A DNA stretch of 64,000 nt from Thermoanaerobaculia bacterium (GTDB taxonomy: Bacteria; Acidobacteriota; Thermoanaerobaculia; Multivoradales; J023). How positions within the stretch are numbered: the stretch's first letter is position 1; each line of letters begins with the position of its first letter. The notes below the pieces were generated by a model. The model made no database searches. It was not told the DNA's origin and saw only the letters and a list, made by a program, of their open reading frames with translations. The position numbers and the translations under genes were made by a program. Shown here piece by piece: positions 26,334 through 34,800 of this stretch. The DNA lies in assembly GCA_030431255.1 (NCBI GenBank), contig JAUIJL010000020.1, forward strand, positions 1 to 64,000, in the 5' to 3' direction.

Positions 26334-27209
26334 CTAAGGGCGGGCGCCGGCCTCCTCCAGGCACCACCAATCCACCTCCACGTTCAGCTCCTCCTTCCAT
26401 CTCGCCCGCGCCTCATCACCCGGATTGTGGGCTTCGCAAACCACCAGCCGGCTTAGTCGGCTCTGCTTGCGGTCCGATTTTTCCCCCTTCGAGCCCAAGG
26501 CCCGGCACACGGCATCCGCTCCCGACGCACGGGTGACCAAGAAACTGGGTCGTACCCACAAGACGGTGGCCACGAAGGCCTCAGGATGCGGCTCTAGGGC
26601 CCACGCGGAATGGAGCTGGAGGGACAGCGAGGTGAGGATGGAGACCATCACCGGATTGGCCAGTAGCTCCGCTTGAGCGAAAAGGATCGGGCGACCATGG
26701 CCGTCGGAGAGAAGAGCTCGATCCGACTCACGGATCAACGAGCCGGCTTGTGATTCGAGATCTTGGGCCGCCCAGAGAAAACTCCCGTCGGGGCCGGAGA
26801 CGATCACTCCTCCGGCACTGGATTCGGTGGGTCGCAGCCCGAGCAGCTTTTCCCGGGTGTCCAGCATCCCGCGACAGGGCGGCATCGGTAAATCCGGGTG
26901 TCCGAGCAGTAGATCGGCCGGCTCAGATCCACCGGGCCATCTTGTCGCACAACCCGAGCATTGCGCCGCCAGAATGGCCGCGACTCGGTCCTCGGGCGGC
27001 ATATCGGCAGCGAGACCCACGGCCTGCGGCTCGGTGGCGCGAGCGGCAACAGCTTCGCGCAAAAATTTCACAGCCCTTGCCACTTGATCAGCGACCCGTG
27101 CGTAGGAACGCCATCGCCAGTCGAGGCTTTCGCGGTAGAACAACCACGGCTCCTCGGGGCTCTGCTCTGCCGCCTTGGCTAGGCCCAGCGCTGCGTAGTC
27201 GGGTTTCAG
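26334..27209 (-). CDS. Degenerate ANL (AMP-binding) acyl-CoA synthetase-like protein, probable CTG start
   Basis: The start is best placed at CTG 27209, which overlaps the upstream stop as CTGA and has AGGAAG seven bases before it. The 22 residues gained (KPDYAALGLAKAAEQSPEEPW region) continue an adenylation-domain N-terminus; the only other start is TTG 27143. The protein (~291 residues) resembles the first subdomain of acyl-CoA synthetases (ESLDWRWRSYARVADQVAR, VLWVRPSFLVTRASG, ELNVEVDWWCLEEAGA). It lacks the Gly/Ser-rich ATP loop, the YGxTE core and the whole C-terminal domain. It is therefore unlikely to be an active ligase. A tight link to a PHA-system-like gene and the nearby thiolase suggest a lipid or CoA regulatory or binding role. 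Homology call is moderate. Confidence 0.6.
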   Translation of the reverse strand: MKPDYAALGLAKAAEQSPEEPWLFYRESLDWRWRSYARVADQVARAVKFLREAVAARATEPQAVGLAADMPPEDRVAAILAAQCSGCATRWPGGSEPADLLLGHPDLPMPPCRGMLDTREKLLGLRPTESSAGGVIVSGPDGSFLWAAQDLESQAGSLIRESDRALLSDGHGRPILFAQAELLANPVMVSILTSLSLQLHSAWALEPHPEAFVATVLWVRPSFLVTRASGADAVCRALGSKGEKSDRKQSRLSRLVVCEAHNPGDEARARWKEELNVEVDWWCLEEAGARP

Positions 27210-27484
27210 GCCACAGCTTCCTGCATCGCCGCAGTGACCTTTTCCTCAATCACCGGCCGCATCATGCTCGCGGGCGGCTTGAGGTCGGCTCGGCCGACGA
27301 GCTTGCCGTTTTCCAAGGTGATGGAGCCGCTGGCGCCGGGACCTGAAAGCACGAGGACGTCACCGTCCCATTTTCGCTTCAGCATGCCCCCTGGAAATTG
27401 TTTTTGAAGGGCGGATTCCAGGATCGGGCGAATCTCCGACATGCTGGATTTGGTGGTATCGAATTCGATAGTAATCTGGCTCAT
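27206..27484 (-). CDS. Small polyhydroxyalkanoic-acid-system-like protein
   Basis: The product is 92 residues from the ATG at 27484; a TTG two codons upstream is possible. The pattern matches the putative PHA-system family: a strand (ITIEFDTTKSS), a helix (MSEIRPILESALQKQFPGG), then KWDGDVLVLSGPGASGSI, a LENGKLVGRADLK strand pair and a C-terminal helix (RPVIEEKVTAAMQEAV). Family members of this size sit near phasin and PHA genes and have no proven activity. Its stop codon overlaps the proposed CTG start of the ANL-like gene, so both are probably made together. A palindrome and short repeats lie upstream in the intergenic region shared with the divergent M48 gene. Confidence 0.55.
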   Translation of the reverse strand: MSQITIEFDTTKSSMSEIRPILESALQKQFPGGMLKRKWDGDVLVLSGPGASGSITLENGKLVGRADLKPPASMMRPVIEEKVTAAMQEAVA

Positions 27485-27558
27485 GGGCAAAAATTATCAC
27501 AGGCAATCGGCCAACCTCTACGCTTGATCTACCTCGTCTGAGGCCTGATGAGATCCAG

Positions 27559-27634
27559 CGTCGACATGGCTGTCGACGAAATTCACCGACGAGAATTCAC
27601 CAAGGAGAAATCACTGAGGAGAATTCACCGAGGA
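27559..27634. promoter_or_regulatory. Palindrome plus four imperfect 15-base repeats in a divergent intergenic region
   Basis: A perfect inverted repeat, CGTCGACA/TGTCGACG with a four-base loop, occupies 27559-27578. It runs into four imperfect tandem units of about 15 bases (27575-27634) built on GAGAATTCACCGA. The block sits between the divergent PHA-like and M48 genes and could be an operator array. No regulator is identified. Confidence 0.4.
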
Positions 27635-27745
27635 TCGGCTCGCGAACGGAAACCCGGCATGGGGTTTGAATAGAATGTGGACAGACGGTCCCCTTGAGGG
27701 CCGCCAACCACGTCGGCCACGACTCTGGATTTCTGAAAGGTGGAC

Positions 27746-29740
27746 ATGAGCGGTCCAAAGACAGCACCTTCGAGCCCGGTCCAAAAAACCACGAGCGGAG
27801 CCCACCCCTCGGAGGGGAGGCCTCCCGTGCCGCTCCGGACCTCTCGCTCTCGACTTCCTGGGGGCGGGCTTCCCCGTCACCAGCTCACCACGCTCGCTTG
27901 CTTCTGGCTAGCCGCCCTATCGGGATTCGGTCCACCGGTATGGGGCCAGCCGACCACCCCCGACAGCCGAGCCGAAGAGGACGTTCGCATCCACGACGAG
28001 CGACTCTATGAGAAAAGCGCCAAGGCGGCCCAAGCGGCCATGGCCTACTACGGGGAGTACGACAACCCCGAGGAGAAACTGAGGGTCCATGAAATAGGTT
28101 TCAGATTGGCGGCGGAGTCGGATTGGACCCGTTTCCCGTTCTCCTTCTACCTCGTGGACATGCCGATCCCCAACGCCTTCGCGCTGCCGGGCGGGCATAT
28201 CTTCATTACCCGCGGCATGTTGGACTTAGAGCTGACGGACCACATGCTCGCTTGCCTGCTCGGCCATGAGATTGCGCACGTGATTTACGAGCACGGCACG
28301 AAGATGCGCAAACGGGCCACCCTGCTGAACATCCTGAGCCAAGCAGCCTTGCTCGGCGTGATGATCGGCATGGACGACGAGCCCGAAAACAATAGGGATC
28401 CCTATGGCCTGGAGCGCACGGGCAGCAGAAAAGGCTCCTTGGTCCAGGGCACCGCGGCCACCGGTATTGTCTTCACCGAGCTTCTGATGCGCAAATTCAG
28501 CCGGGGATTCGAGGACGAGGCCGACGTCGAAGGGCAACGGCTGGCGGCCGGCGCGGGCTTCGATCCGGATGGGGCCCGCGCGCTCTGGCAGCTGATGAGC
28601 CAACGCATTCCGTCCGCCGAGAGCTACGGCTATTGGCGGACTCATCCGTTCTCGGATCAGCGCTTGCGCGCCGCGGAGGTGCGAGCGGGCGAGCTGAAGA
28701 TCCAACAGCCGAAACCCTCGGAGCGCTACCGTCAACAGGTCCAGAGCGCGATTTTGGCCTATAGCGACGGCATGCCGCCTAAGCTGGCGGAGCACATCGC
28801 CTTTGAGGCCTCGAACGCCCCCGACGGAGGCGATACCAGGCCCAGGTCCGCGCCCGAGATCCCGTCCCTCGAACGTAAGAAAATCCAACCCTGGGACGAG
28901 GGGCTGAGACCTTTCTTGGAACGTACAGCCCTCGAGGCCTGGCCGATTGGCGACCGAGCCGAGCAAATCCGATTGTCGGAGCTCGGCAGACTCAAAGAGC
29001 GGGAGATGGAAAAGCACGAGCTCGGCCGAGACTACGGCAACCTGGTCCGCACCTACCGCGGACATATCCAGGTGATCCAAGCCTTTACACCCGAGTCCCC
29101 GGTGCTGTCCACACTGACCTCGGAAGCAGACTCCTTGGAACGGGAATCGAAGGCCCTCCTACCCAAGGCCCTGGAGGTCTGGCAAGGCGGCGTGTTCCAG
29201 ACTCCTTTCCTCGAGACCTTTCTTTCCAACTATCCCGATGCCGAGATCGTTCCCGAGGTGGCCTTGGCCCTCGGCAACGCTTACAGCCGTTCCCGTCGAC
29301 AAAGCGACGCCGTCACGCAGTATTTGCGAGCTATGGAAAGCGGGGCCGACACCGAAGCCGGGCAGAAAGCTCTGCGTGGGCTGCGCAACCTGGCCCCTTT
29401 CTTAGATGATTTGGTCGCTCTGCAGAAGCTCGCCGACGACACCCGAGACGAGGAGGTCCACCGCCTTTCCACCCAGAGACTGGAAGAGGTCATTAAAACC
29501 TTCAAGGACCTGTCGGTCGGCGCGCAATTCCTCAAGCAGTACCCGAACACCGCCCACGCGGCAACGGTCGAGGCGCGGATCGAAAAGCTGGCCCAAAATC
29601 TCTACGGTGAAGTGGTGCTTTACCAAGGGCTCGGAGACCATGTCAAAGCCCTGGAGCGAATTCAGCAGATCCTGGAGCACGCCCCGCTCACCGCCGCCGC
29701 CGAGGCCCTGCGGGAAAAGGCGATCCTCGACGACGCCTAA
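27746..29740 (+). CDS. M48-family metalloprotease with C-terminal repeats (BepA-like)
   Basis: The product is 664 residues from the ATG at 27746, preceded by a GAAAGGTGG ribosome site. A long polar N-terminus (~50 residues) precedes a hydrophobic export signal (LTTLACFWLAALSGFGPPV). The peptidase domain contains LGHEIAHV with zinc ligands His174 and His178 and, downstream, FEDEADVEG with Glu258 as third ligand. The M48 markers MPIPNAFALPGGHIFI and YWRTHPFSDQRL are also present. The C-terminal 300 residues are helical, TPR-like repeats (VALALGNAYSRSRRQSDAV). This layout resembles BepA/YfgC, a periplasmic protease and chaperone for outer-membrane assembly. It is monocistronic and ends at a strong bidirectional terminator. 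Confidence 0.9.
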   Translation: MSGPKTAPSSPVQKTTSGAHPSEGRPPVPLRTSRSRLPGGGLPRHQLTTLACFWLAALSGFGPPVWGQPTTPDSRAEEDVRIHDERLYEKSAKAAQAAMAYYGEYDNPEEKLRVHEIGFRLAAESDWTRFPFSFYLVDMPIPNAFALPGGHIFITRGMLDLELTDHMLACLLGHEIAHVIYEHGTKMRKRATLLNILSQAALLGVMIGMDDEPENNRDPYGLERTGSRKGSLVQGTAATGIVFTELLMRKFSRGFEDEADVEGQRLAAGAGFDPDGARALWQLMSQRIPSAESYGYWRTHPFSDQRLRAAEVRAGELKIQQPKPSERYRQQVQSAILAYSDGMPPKLAEHIAFEASNAPDGGDTRPRSAPEIPSLERKKIQPWDEGLRPFLERTALEAWPIGDRAEQIRLSELGRLKEREMEKHELGRDYGNLVRTYRGHIQVIQAFTPESPVLSTLTSEADSLERESKALLPKALEVWQGGVFQTPFLETFLSNYPDAEIVPEVALALGNAYSRSRRQSDAVTQYLRAMESGADTEAGQKALRGLRNLAPFLDDLVALQKLADDTRDEEVHRLSTQRLEEVIKTFKDLSVGAQFLKQYPNTAHAATVEARIEKLAQNLYGEVVLYQGLGDHVKALERIQQILEHAPLTAAAEALREKAILDDA

Positions 29741-29781
29741 CGACAACGTCTAAGTTACCGAAGCCTCCCCCGATCGCATCG

Positions 29782-29817
29782 AAAAACGCCGGACCCTGCT
29801 GAGGGACCGGCGTTTTT
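29782..29817. terminator. Bidirectional rho-independent terminator
   Basis: A long hairpin, AAAAACGCCGG-A-CCCT against AGGG-A-CCGGCGTTTTT, has A and T tracts on its two sides. It works in both directions between the convergent M48 and M36-like peptidase genes. Confidence 0.9.
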
Positions 29818-29850
29818 AGCGTCTGAGAGCCGCTCAGTGGCGGATCGAGA

Positions 29851-31608
29851 TCAGTTGGAGGAGCTCCAGCCGGTCACGTCCCCCGACTCGAAGCCGTCGG
29901 CGAAGATGTCGCCGCTTGTGTCGACCATCACGCTGAAGCCACAACCATCGTAGATGTCGAACATGGTTTGCAAGTCGGCGGTGGAATAGCCGAGGTCGAC
30001 GGCGGCATCGAGCACGGCTTGGGCAGCTTGCTCGAGATTGGTGCTGCCGGCGGTGCGAGCCAGGCCTTCCCAATGGGCGGTATCGGACTTGACGGCACCG
30101 ATCTGCTCGAGGATGTCGACGTTGCACGAGGCCCAGAATTGACCGTCGGTGTGGATGCTGCCCGTGAGGTCCCCAGGGTAGGTCCGTGTGTCGTTCCAAT
30201 TGGTCACGCGGCCACCCCAAAAAGGATTGTGACCGTCCCAGCTGAAGGTCCAATTGTAGGCCGGGTCCGCCGGGGTCCATTGGCCGGAGAATCCACGGCT
30301 ATATGCGACGGCGGCGTAGTCGCCAACGCCCTCGCTCAGCCCCTGATTTTGGGACAGGCCTCCCGAGGTGACCCAGTCGTGCAAGCCATGGCCGAGCTCG
30401 TGGATCACCACGTCGGCGTCCTCCGCATCGTCCACGCCGCCCTCACCGAAACGCAACCGACCCGTACCAGTGCTATAAGACGAGTTGTCGGCACCGCTGA
30501 AACCCGACGGGTCGAAGCGCACGCCGGTGGCGTATTGGTACGGACGAATATCAAGCCCGAGGGTGACGTTCAAATAACGCATGTAGGCGTCGATGTGGTA
30601 GTAGACGTTTACGGCTTCGAAGGCATCGTTTTCGCGGGTGAAATTCCAAGTGGAGCTATTCTGGGAGAAATCGCCATTGAACGGCGAATCCCAATCCACG
30701 AGCTCCGCCCACGGACCCACAAAGGTAAAGGTCCCTGCATTTTCGGTGATGTCTTGCAAGGTGACGAAAGGCGACTCGGCGGTCATCTCCGAGGTATCGG
30801 CATCATTGCCGTCGGTGAAACCGGAATCGCCGTAAGCGGCGGTAGCCGACGACAACGGGTCCGGCAAGAAGGCACGCCCTTGACCGTCGGCGTAGTGGTT
30901 GGTGTCGATCGCGCGCTCGACCTCGCCGTCGACGGCGTTGACCAAAATGCTCCAACCCTGAAGCGGCCCGTAACCTTCTACGTCGACCTTATGAGCCAAG
31001 TAGGGCCGGCCATCGACGACGTCGAGCACCGCATCGGTGGTGAGATCCACGGTCAGCATGCTCTTCAGGTCGCCGACCAAGGCAACGCCGAGGTATTCGA
31101 GGGCCACGGCTTCCGCTTGATCCGCGGGAATCGTCTGAGCCAGGGCCGGCATTTCGGCCCTCGGACGATAGGTGCTGGCCACCGTACGAATCTCACCTTT
31201 GGTGTTGTAGGTCACGGCGATCTCAGCTCGGTAGACCTGGGTATCCCCCACATATTGGTGGAAACGAACCGTGGTGCCGCTCAAGCCCTCGCGCACCGCG
31301 TGAACCCGCAGGTCGGAGAGGTCGGCTTGGCGTAGCCCCAGCTTGCCGACATGGGCGCCCAAGAACTGCCGTGCCATGGCTTCCGGGGTCCCCGGATCCA
31401 CCGCGTAGCTGAGGCCACCCATGGCGACCACGGCGCCACTTGCCCGGCTGATGTGCTCGTTGCCCCTGCGGAAGGTCTCTTGATCGATCGAGTGGGCCTT
31501 CTGAAGGGCGTGGGTATCGGGTTGACGCTTGGCCTCACCGGTGCTCGGCAGGACAAGACTCAGGCAGACCGTTGCGGCTGCCGCCATCGCGGAAACACGT
31601 ACAAACAT
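29851..31608 (-). CDS. Secreted M36/thermolysin-like metalloprotease with FTP propeptide and C-terminal tag
   Basis: The product is 585 residues from the ATG at 31608, preferred because GGAG lies six bases upstream; the ATG at 31620 has no site. A signal peptide (RVSAMAAAATVCLSLVLPS) is followed by an FTP/PepSY-type propeptide (VRFHQYVGDTQVYRAEIAV, LVNAVDGEVERAID). The catalytic domain has VVIHELGHGLHDW (His403, His407) and GLSEGVGDYAAVAYS (Glu426), the M36 fungalysin-type zinc arrangement. The C-terminus ends in DIFADGFESGDVTGWSS, a short motif I have seen recur at the ends of exported proteins in some bacteria and a possible sorting or processing tag. It is convergent to the M48 gene and divided from the VWA gene upstream by a terminator. 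Confidence 0.9.
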   Translation of the reverse strand: MFVRVSAMAAAATVCLSLVLPSTGEAKRQPDTHALQKAHSIDQETFRRGNEHISRASGAVVAMGGLSYAVDPGTPEAMARQFLGAHVGKLGLRQADLSDLRVHAVREGLSGTTVRFHQYVGDTQVYRAEIAVTYNTKGEIRTVASTYRPRAEMPALAQTIPADQAEAVALEYLGVALVGDLKSMLTVDLTTDAVLDVVDGRPYLAHKVDVEGYGPLQGWSILVNAVDGEVERAIDTNHYADGQGRAFLPDPLSSATAAYGDSGFTDGNDADTSEMTAESPFVTLQDITENAGTFTFVGPWAELVDWDSPFNGDFSQNSSTWNFTRENDAFEAVNVYYHIDAYMRYLNVTLGLDIRPYQYATGVRFDPSGFSGADNSSYSTGTGRLRFGEGGVDDAEDADVVIHELGHGLHDWVTSGGLSQNQGLSEGVGDYAAVAYSRGFSGQWTPADPAYNWTFSWDGHNPFWGGRVTNWNDTRTYPGDLTGSIHTDGQFWASCNVDILEQIGAVKSDTAHWEGLARTAGSTNLEQAAQAVLDAAVDLGYSTADLQTMFDIYDGCGFSVMVDTSGDIFADGFESGDVTGWSSSN

Positions 31609-31747
31609 TGCATTCTCCATGGGGGGATTGGATCGAGAGCTTCGAGCACGGTACGGCGCGGCTCCCAATGAGAGGGTCGAAATTCGCCTACACCCATGGA
31701 CGCGACATCTGAAATCAGAATCCGCGTATTGCGGCGGCAAGACATAG

Positions 31748-31775
31748 AAAAGGGCGAGGTCCTAAGACCTCGCCC
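31748..31775 (-). terminator. Rho-independent terminator of the giant VWA gene
   Basis: A perfect 10-base-pair stem, GGGCGAGGTC/GACCTCGCCC with a four-base loop, is followed on the minus strand by TTTTCTATG. It lies 29 bases after the stop codon of the 2,216-residue gene. Confidence 0.88.
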
Positions 31776-31803
31776 AGAGATTCGATCACCAACTCGTCGA
31801 TGA

Positions 31804-34800
31804 TCAGCGCAAGGGTGCCGTCACCTGGTTGGAGTCTCCTTCGGTCTCGGAACCCAGGTTGCCGATTTCGTTGTCCGTCACCCGCCGAGGGGTGTTGGGA
31901 CCGGCATCGGAGCCCGAGCAACCGATGTTGTTGTTGTTGTAACCATCGAGGTCGTCTTTGAGCGCTTCCGCCAGGGTCTTGTCGGCACCCGACGGGCTGC
32001 TTCCCGGCGGGCTGTCCACCAAGAAGGCGTCACTGTCGTCGACGCTTTGCTGAATGGTGGTCGGATCGGATCCTTCCAGCAAATTCAGCTTCGTGGCGAC
32101 CAAAGAGCGGGCCAGCTTCAGGGACATATCCGGTCCGCCGTAACCCAGGAAGTAGAGCAGATCCGCCGTGCTGTAGACGGTGCCACCCATTTCGAGGGAG
32201 TCGGCATTCCATTCGTCGACGTGGTTTTTCCAGAAGCCGGGAGTACGCGGGCACCAGGTGGCGTCACCGCCGCCGTCACCACCGCCGCCGCCGTCTCCAC
32301 CGCCGCCGCCGTCACCACCGCCGCCGCCGTCTCCACCGCCGCCGCCGTCTCCGCCACCGCCGCCGTCTCCGCCACCGCCGCCGTCTCCGCCACCACCACT
32401 GCCACCATCATCCGGGCAGCTGCCCTCGTAGATGCTGACATTGAAGTCGCCGACGCCGGAGGATTGGAGGGATTCACCGGTGGTCGGTTGCTCAACCACC
32501 TCGTAGTCGAACCAGGCGGACATACCGAGCTCAACGTTCTTGTTGCTGGCGCCGATACCGAGCTGCCATGCCGGACCCCGTTGAGTGATTTGGACCACGG
32601 CTCCGGCCCAATCGCCTTGACCCGTGAAGGTCGCCACGAAGGACTCGTAATACCACCAGGTGCTCGGATCGGCCGGACCGTTCGGGAAGTAGGCCGAGCC
32701 GGGTAGCTCGAGCTTCGGGCTGCCCGGAGGCGGTGTCGTGGTCCGACCTTGGAGGTGGGCCACCACATCGAAGCTCTTCGCAGGATCGTTGGACTTGTAG
32801 GCCGTGCCGGTCAAAATCGCCGAGCCGTTATCGAGCTCTTGGAAGTCACCGGTGGTGGTGAACAACATGTCCTGTGCAATACCCGGCATGGAAATCGCGT
32901 GATTGCCGGAGCTGCTGTACTTATCACCCCAAGCCGGAGTGACACAGTACTCGGATGTCGCATCCGGACACTCCAAGCTGAGGTTGAAGTCACCGACACC
33001 AGAAGCATTCAGGGTCGCCCCGGTGGTCGGTTGCTGCACGGTCGTGTAGGTCAACCAGGCCGAAGCGCCGAAGTCCAGGTTCTTGTTGTTGGCACCGATA
33101 CCCATCTGCCAATCCGGTCCCCGTTGCACGACGTCGACCACCGCACCTTCCCAAGCTCCGACACCGGTCAGGGTGGCGGTGAAGCCATGGTAGTAGTACC
33201 AATCGTCCGAATCCGCGGGGCCGGCGGGCACATAGGCGCTGCTGCTCAGCTCCTTCTTCGGGCTATCGGGATGCAACGGCGTGTCACTGCGATCGGTCAG
33301 GTTGATCTCGACCTGGAAGCCGCGATCGGTCTGACTCTCCCGCAACACCGTGCCGGTCAGCTTGGCGGTGCCGTCGGCGTATTCCACCATCTGCCCGAGC
33401 TCGTAGAAGATCAGATCCTCGGCGATGCCGGGCAGCCATACGGCGTGTCCACCGTTGCTGTTGTAAGCGCTCGACTCCGCCAGATCCACGCAGCGATCCT
33501 CGACGATCACTCCACCACCGCCCGGATCTTCCTCGGCGCAAAGGCCGAAGTTGTCGAAGTAACCGGTGAGGGTCGTATCAGCGGAGTAAGAGGTGGCGGT
33601 CATGCCCACCAAGAGGGCGTCGCCCATGTTGATGGTCACCTCGCCTTGGGTGCCGCCGCTCGGACGGATCCAAGTCGTGCCGCCGTCTTGGGAGAATTCA
33701 GCGATGTAGGTGTCGCCGTCTTTCTCGATGGCCAAGCGCACCGGCAGGGTCGGATCCACGTAGCTGGTGGCCCAGGTGGCGCCACCGTCGGCACCTTCTG
33801 CCGTTCGATAACGGAACTGCAGGGAGCCGCGGGCGTCCGGCCACAGGGGCTGGTATTGGATGTAGACCCGCGGGGACAAGGAGCCGAGACCCGCGCGCAC
33901 GGCCAAGCCGGTCTTGCGGTAGATCGTGGCACCTCCCTCGTCGGAGCCGACCACATCGACCTCGACCCGGAAGGCTTCGTTGTTGACACCGCGATAGACG
34001 AAGTGACCGTGGTCGTCGGCGAACATCGCCGTGCCGTCACCGGTCACGTGCAGCTCACCACCTACCAAAGCGACGGCGCCTTGATCGGCGTTGCCCAAAT
34101 TGGCGGTCTGCCAGGCGGATCCGAGGACCGAGCCGTCGAATTCGTCCGACACACAACCCACCACCGGATCGTCCGGGTCTACCTCACCGGTTTCATAACC
34201 GAAGTCCGCGTCCAGGATCACTTGGTATTGGATCACCGTCACGGTCGCAGTATGCGGAGTGGCCAAGCCGTCGTAGTCGTAGGTCGGCTGATCGAGGTTC
34301 GCCGGCAGCGTCGACGGATCGACGGATACGGCGTAGGTGCCCGGAGGCACGTCGAGGAAGAGGTAGCCGCCGGTGTTTTCGGTCACCGCGGTAGCCACTA
34401 CCGTGCCGTTGATGTCGATCAGCTCCACGGTCACGCCGCCGATTCCGACCTCGTCCGGATCCTGGACGCCATTGCCGTTGGCATCGTTCCATACCCGATC
34501 ACCGATGATCCCGAGGCCTTCCTCGCCACAGTAGATGCCCTGCAGGAGAGAGATCAGCTGGATTACCAGCTCATCGGCCGTCTCTGCGGTCCGGGCCTCA
34601 CCATGGGTGTAGTAGGCGGCGTATTGATCCAAGTCGAAGCTGTAGGTACCCAGGCCCATGCCGTCACCCACCAAGGTGATGCCGAACATGCGGGCGTTGG
34701 TGCCGGATTGAGCGATCGCTTGGATCTGGTTCATGGTGTCGGCCAGGGGCTTACCGGAGTAAGTGCCCGTGGTGCCGTTGAAGGAACCCGACCACTCCAC

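Noticed and set aside
29968-31335. A 455-codon plus-strand frame
   Set aside because: It lies antisense to the M36-like peptidase, whose HELGH motif, signal peptide and ribosome site are clear.
32265-32403. Regular repeats resembling a CRISPR array
   Set aside because: The units are contiguous 18-base codon repeats without spacers, inside a coding frame.
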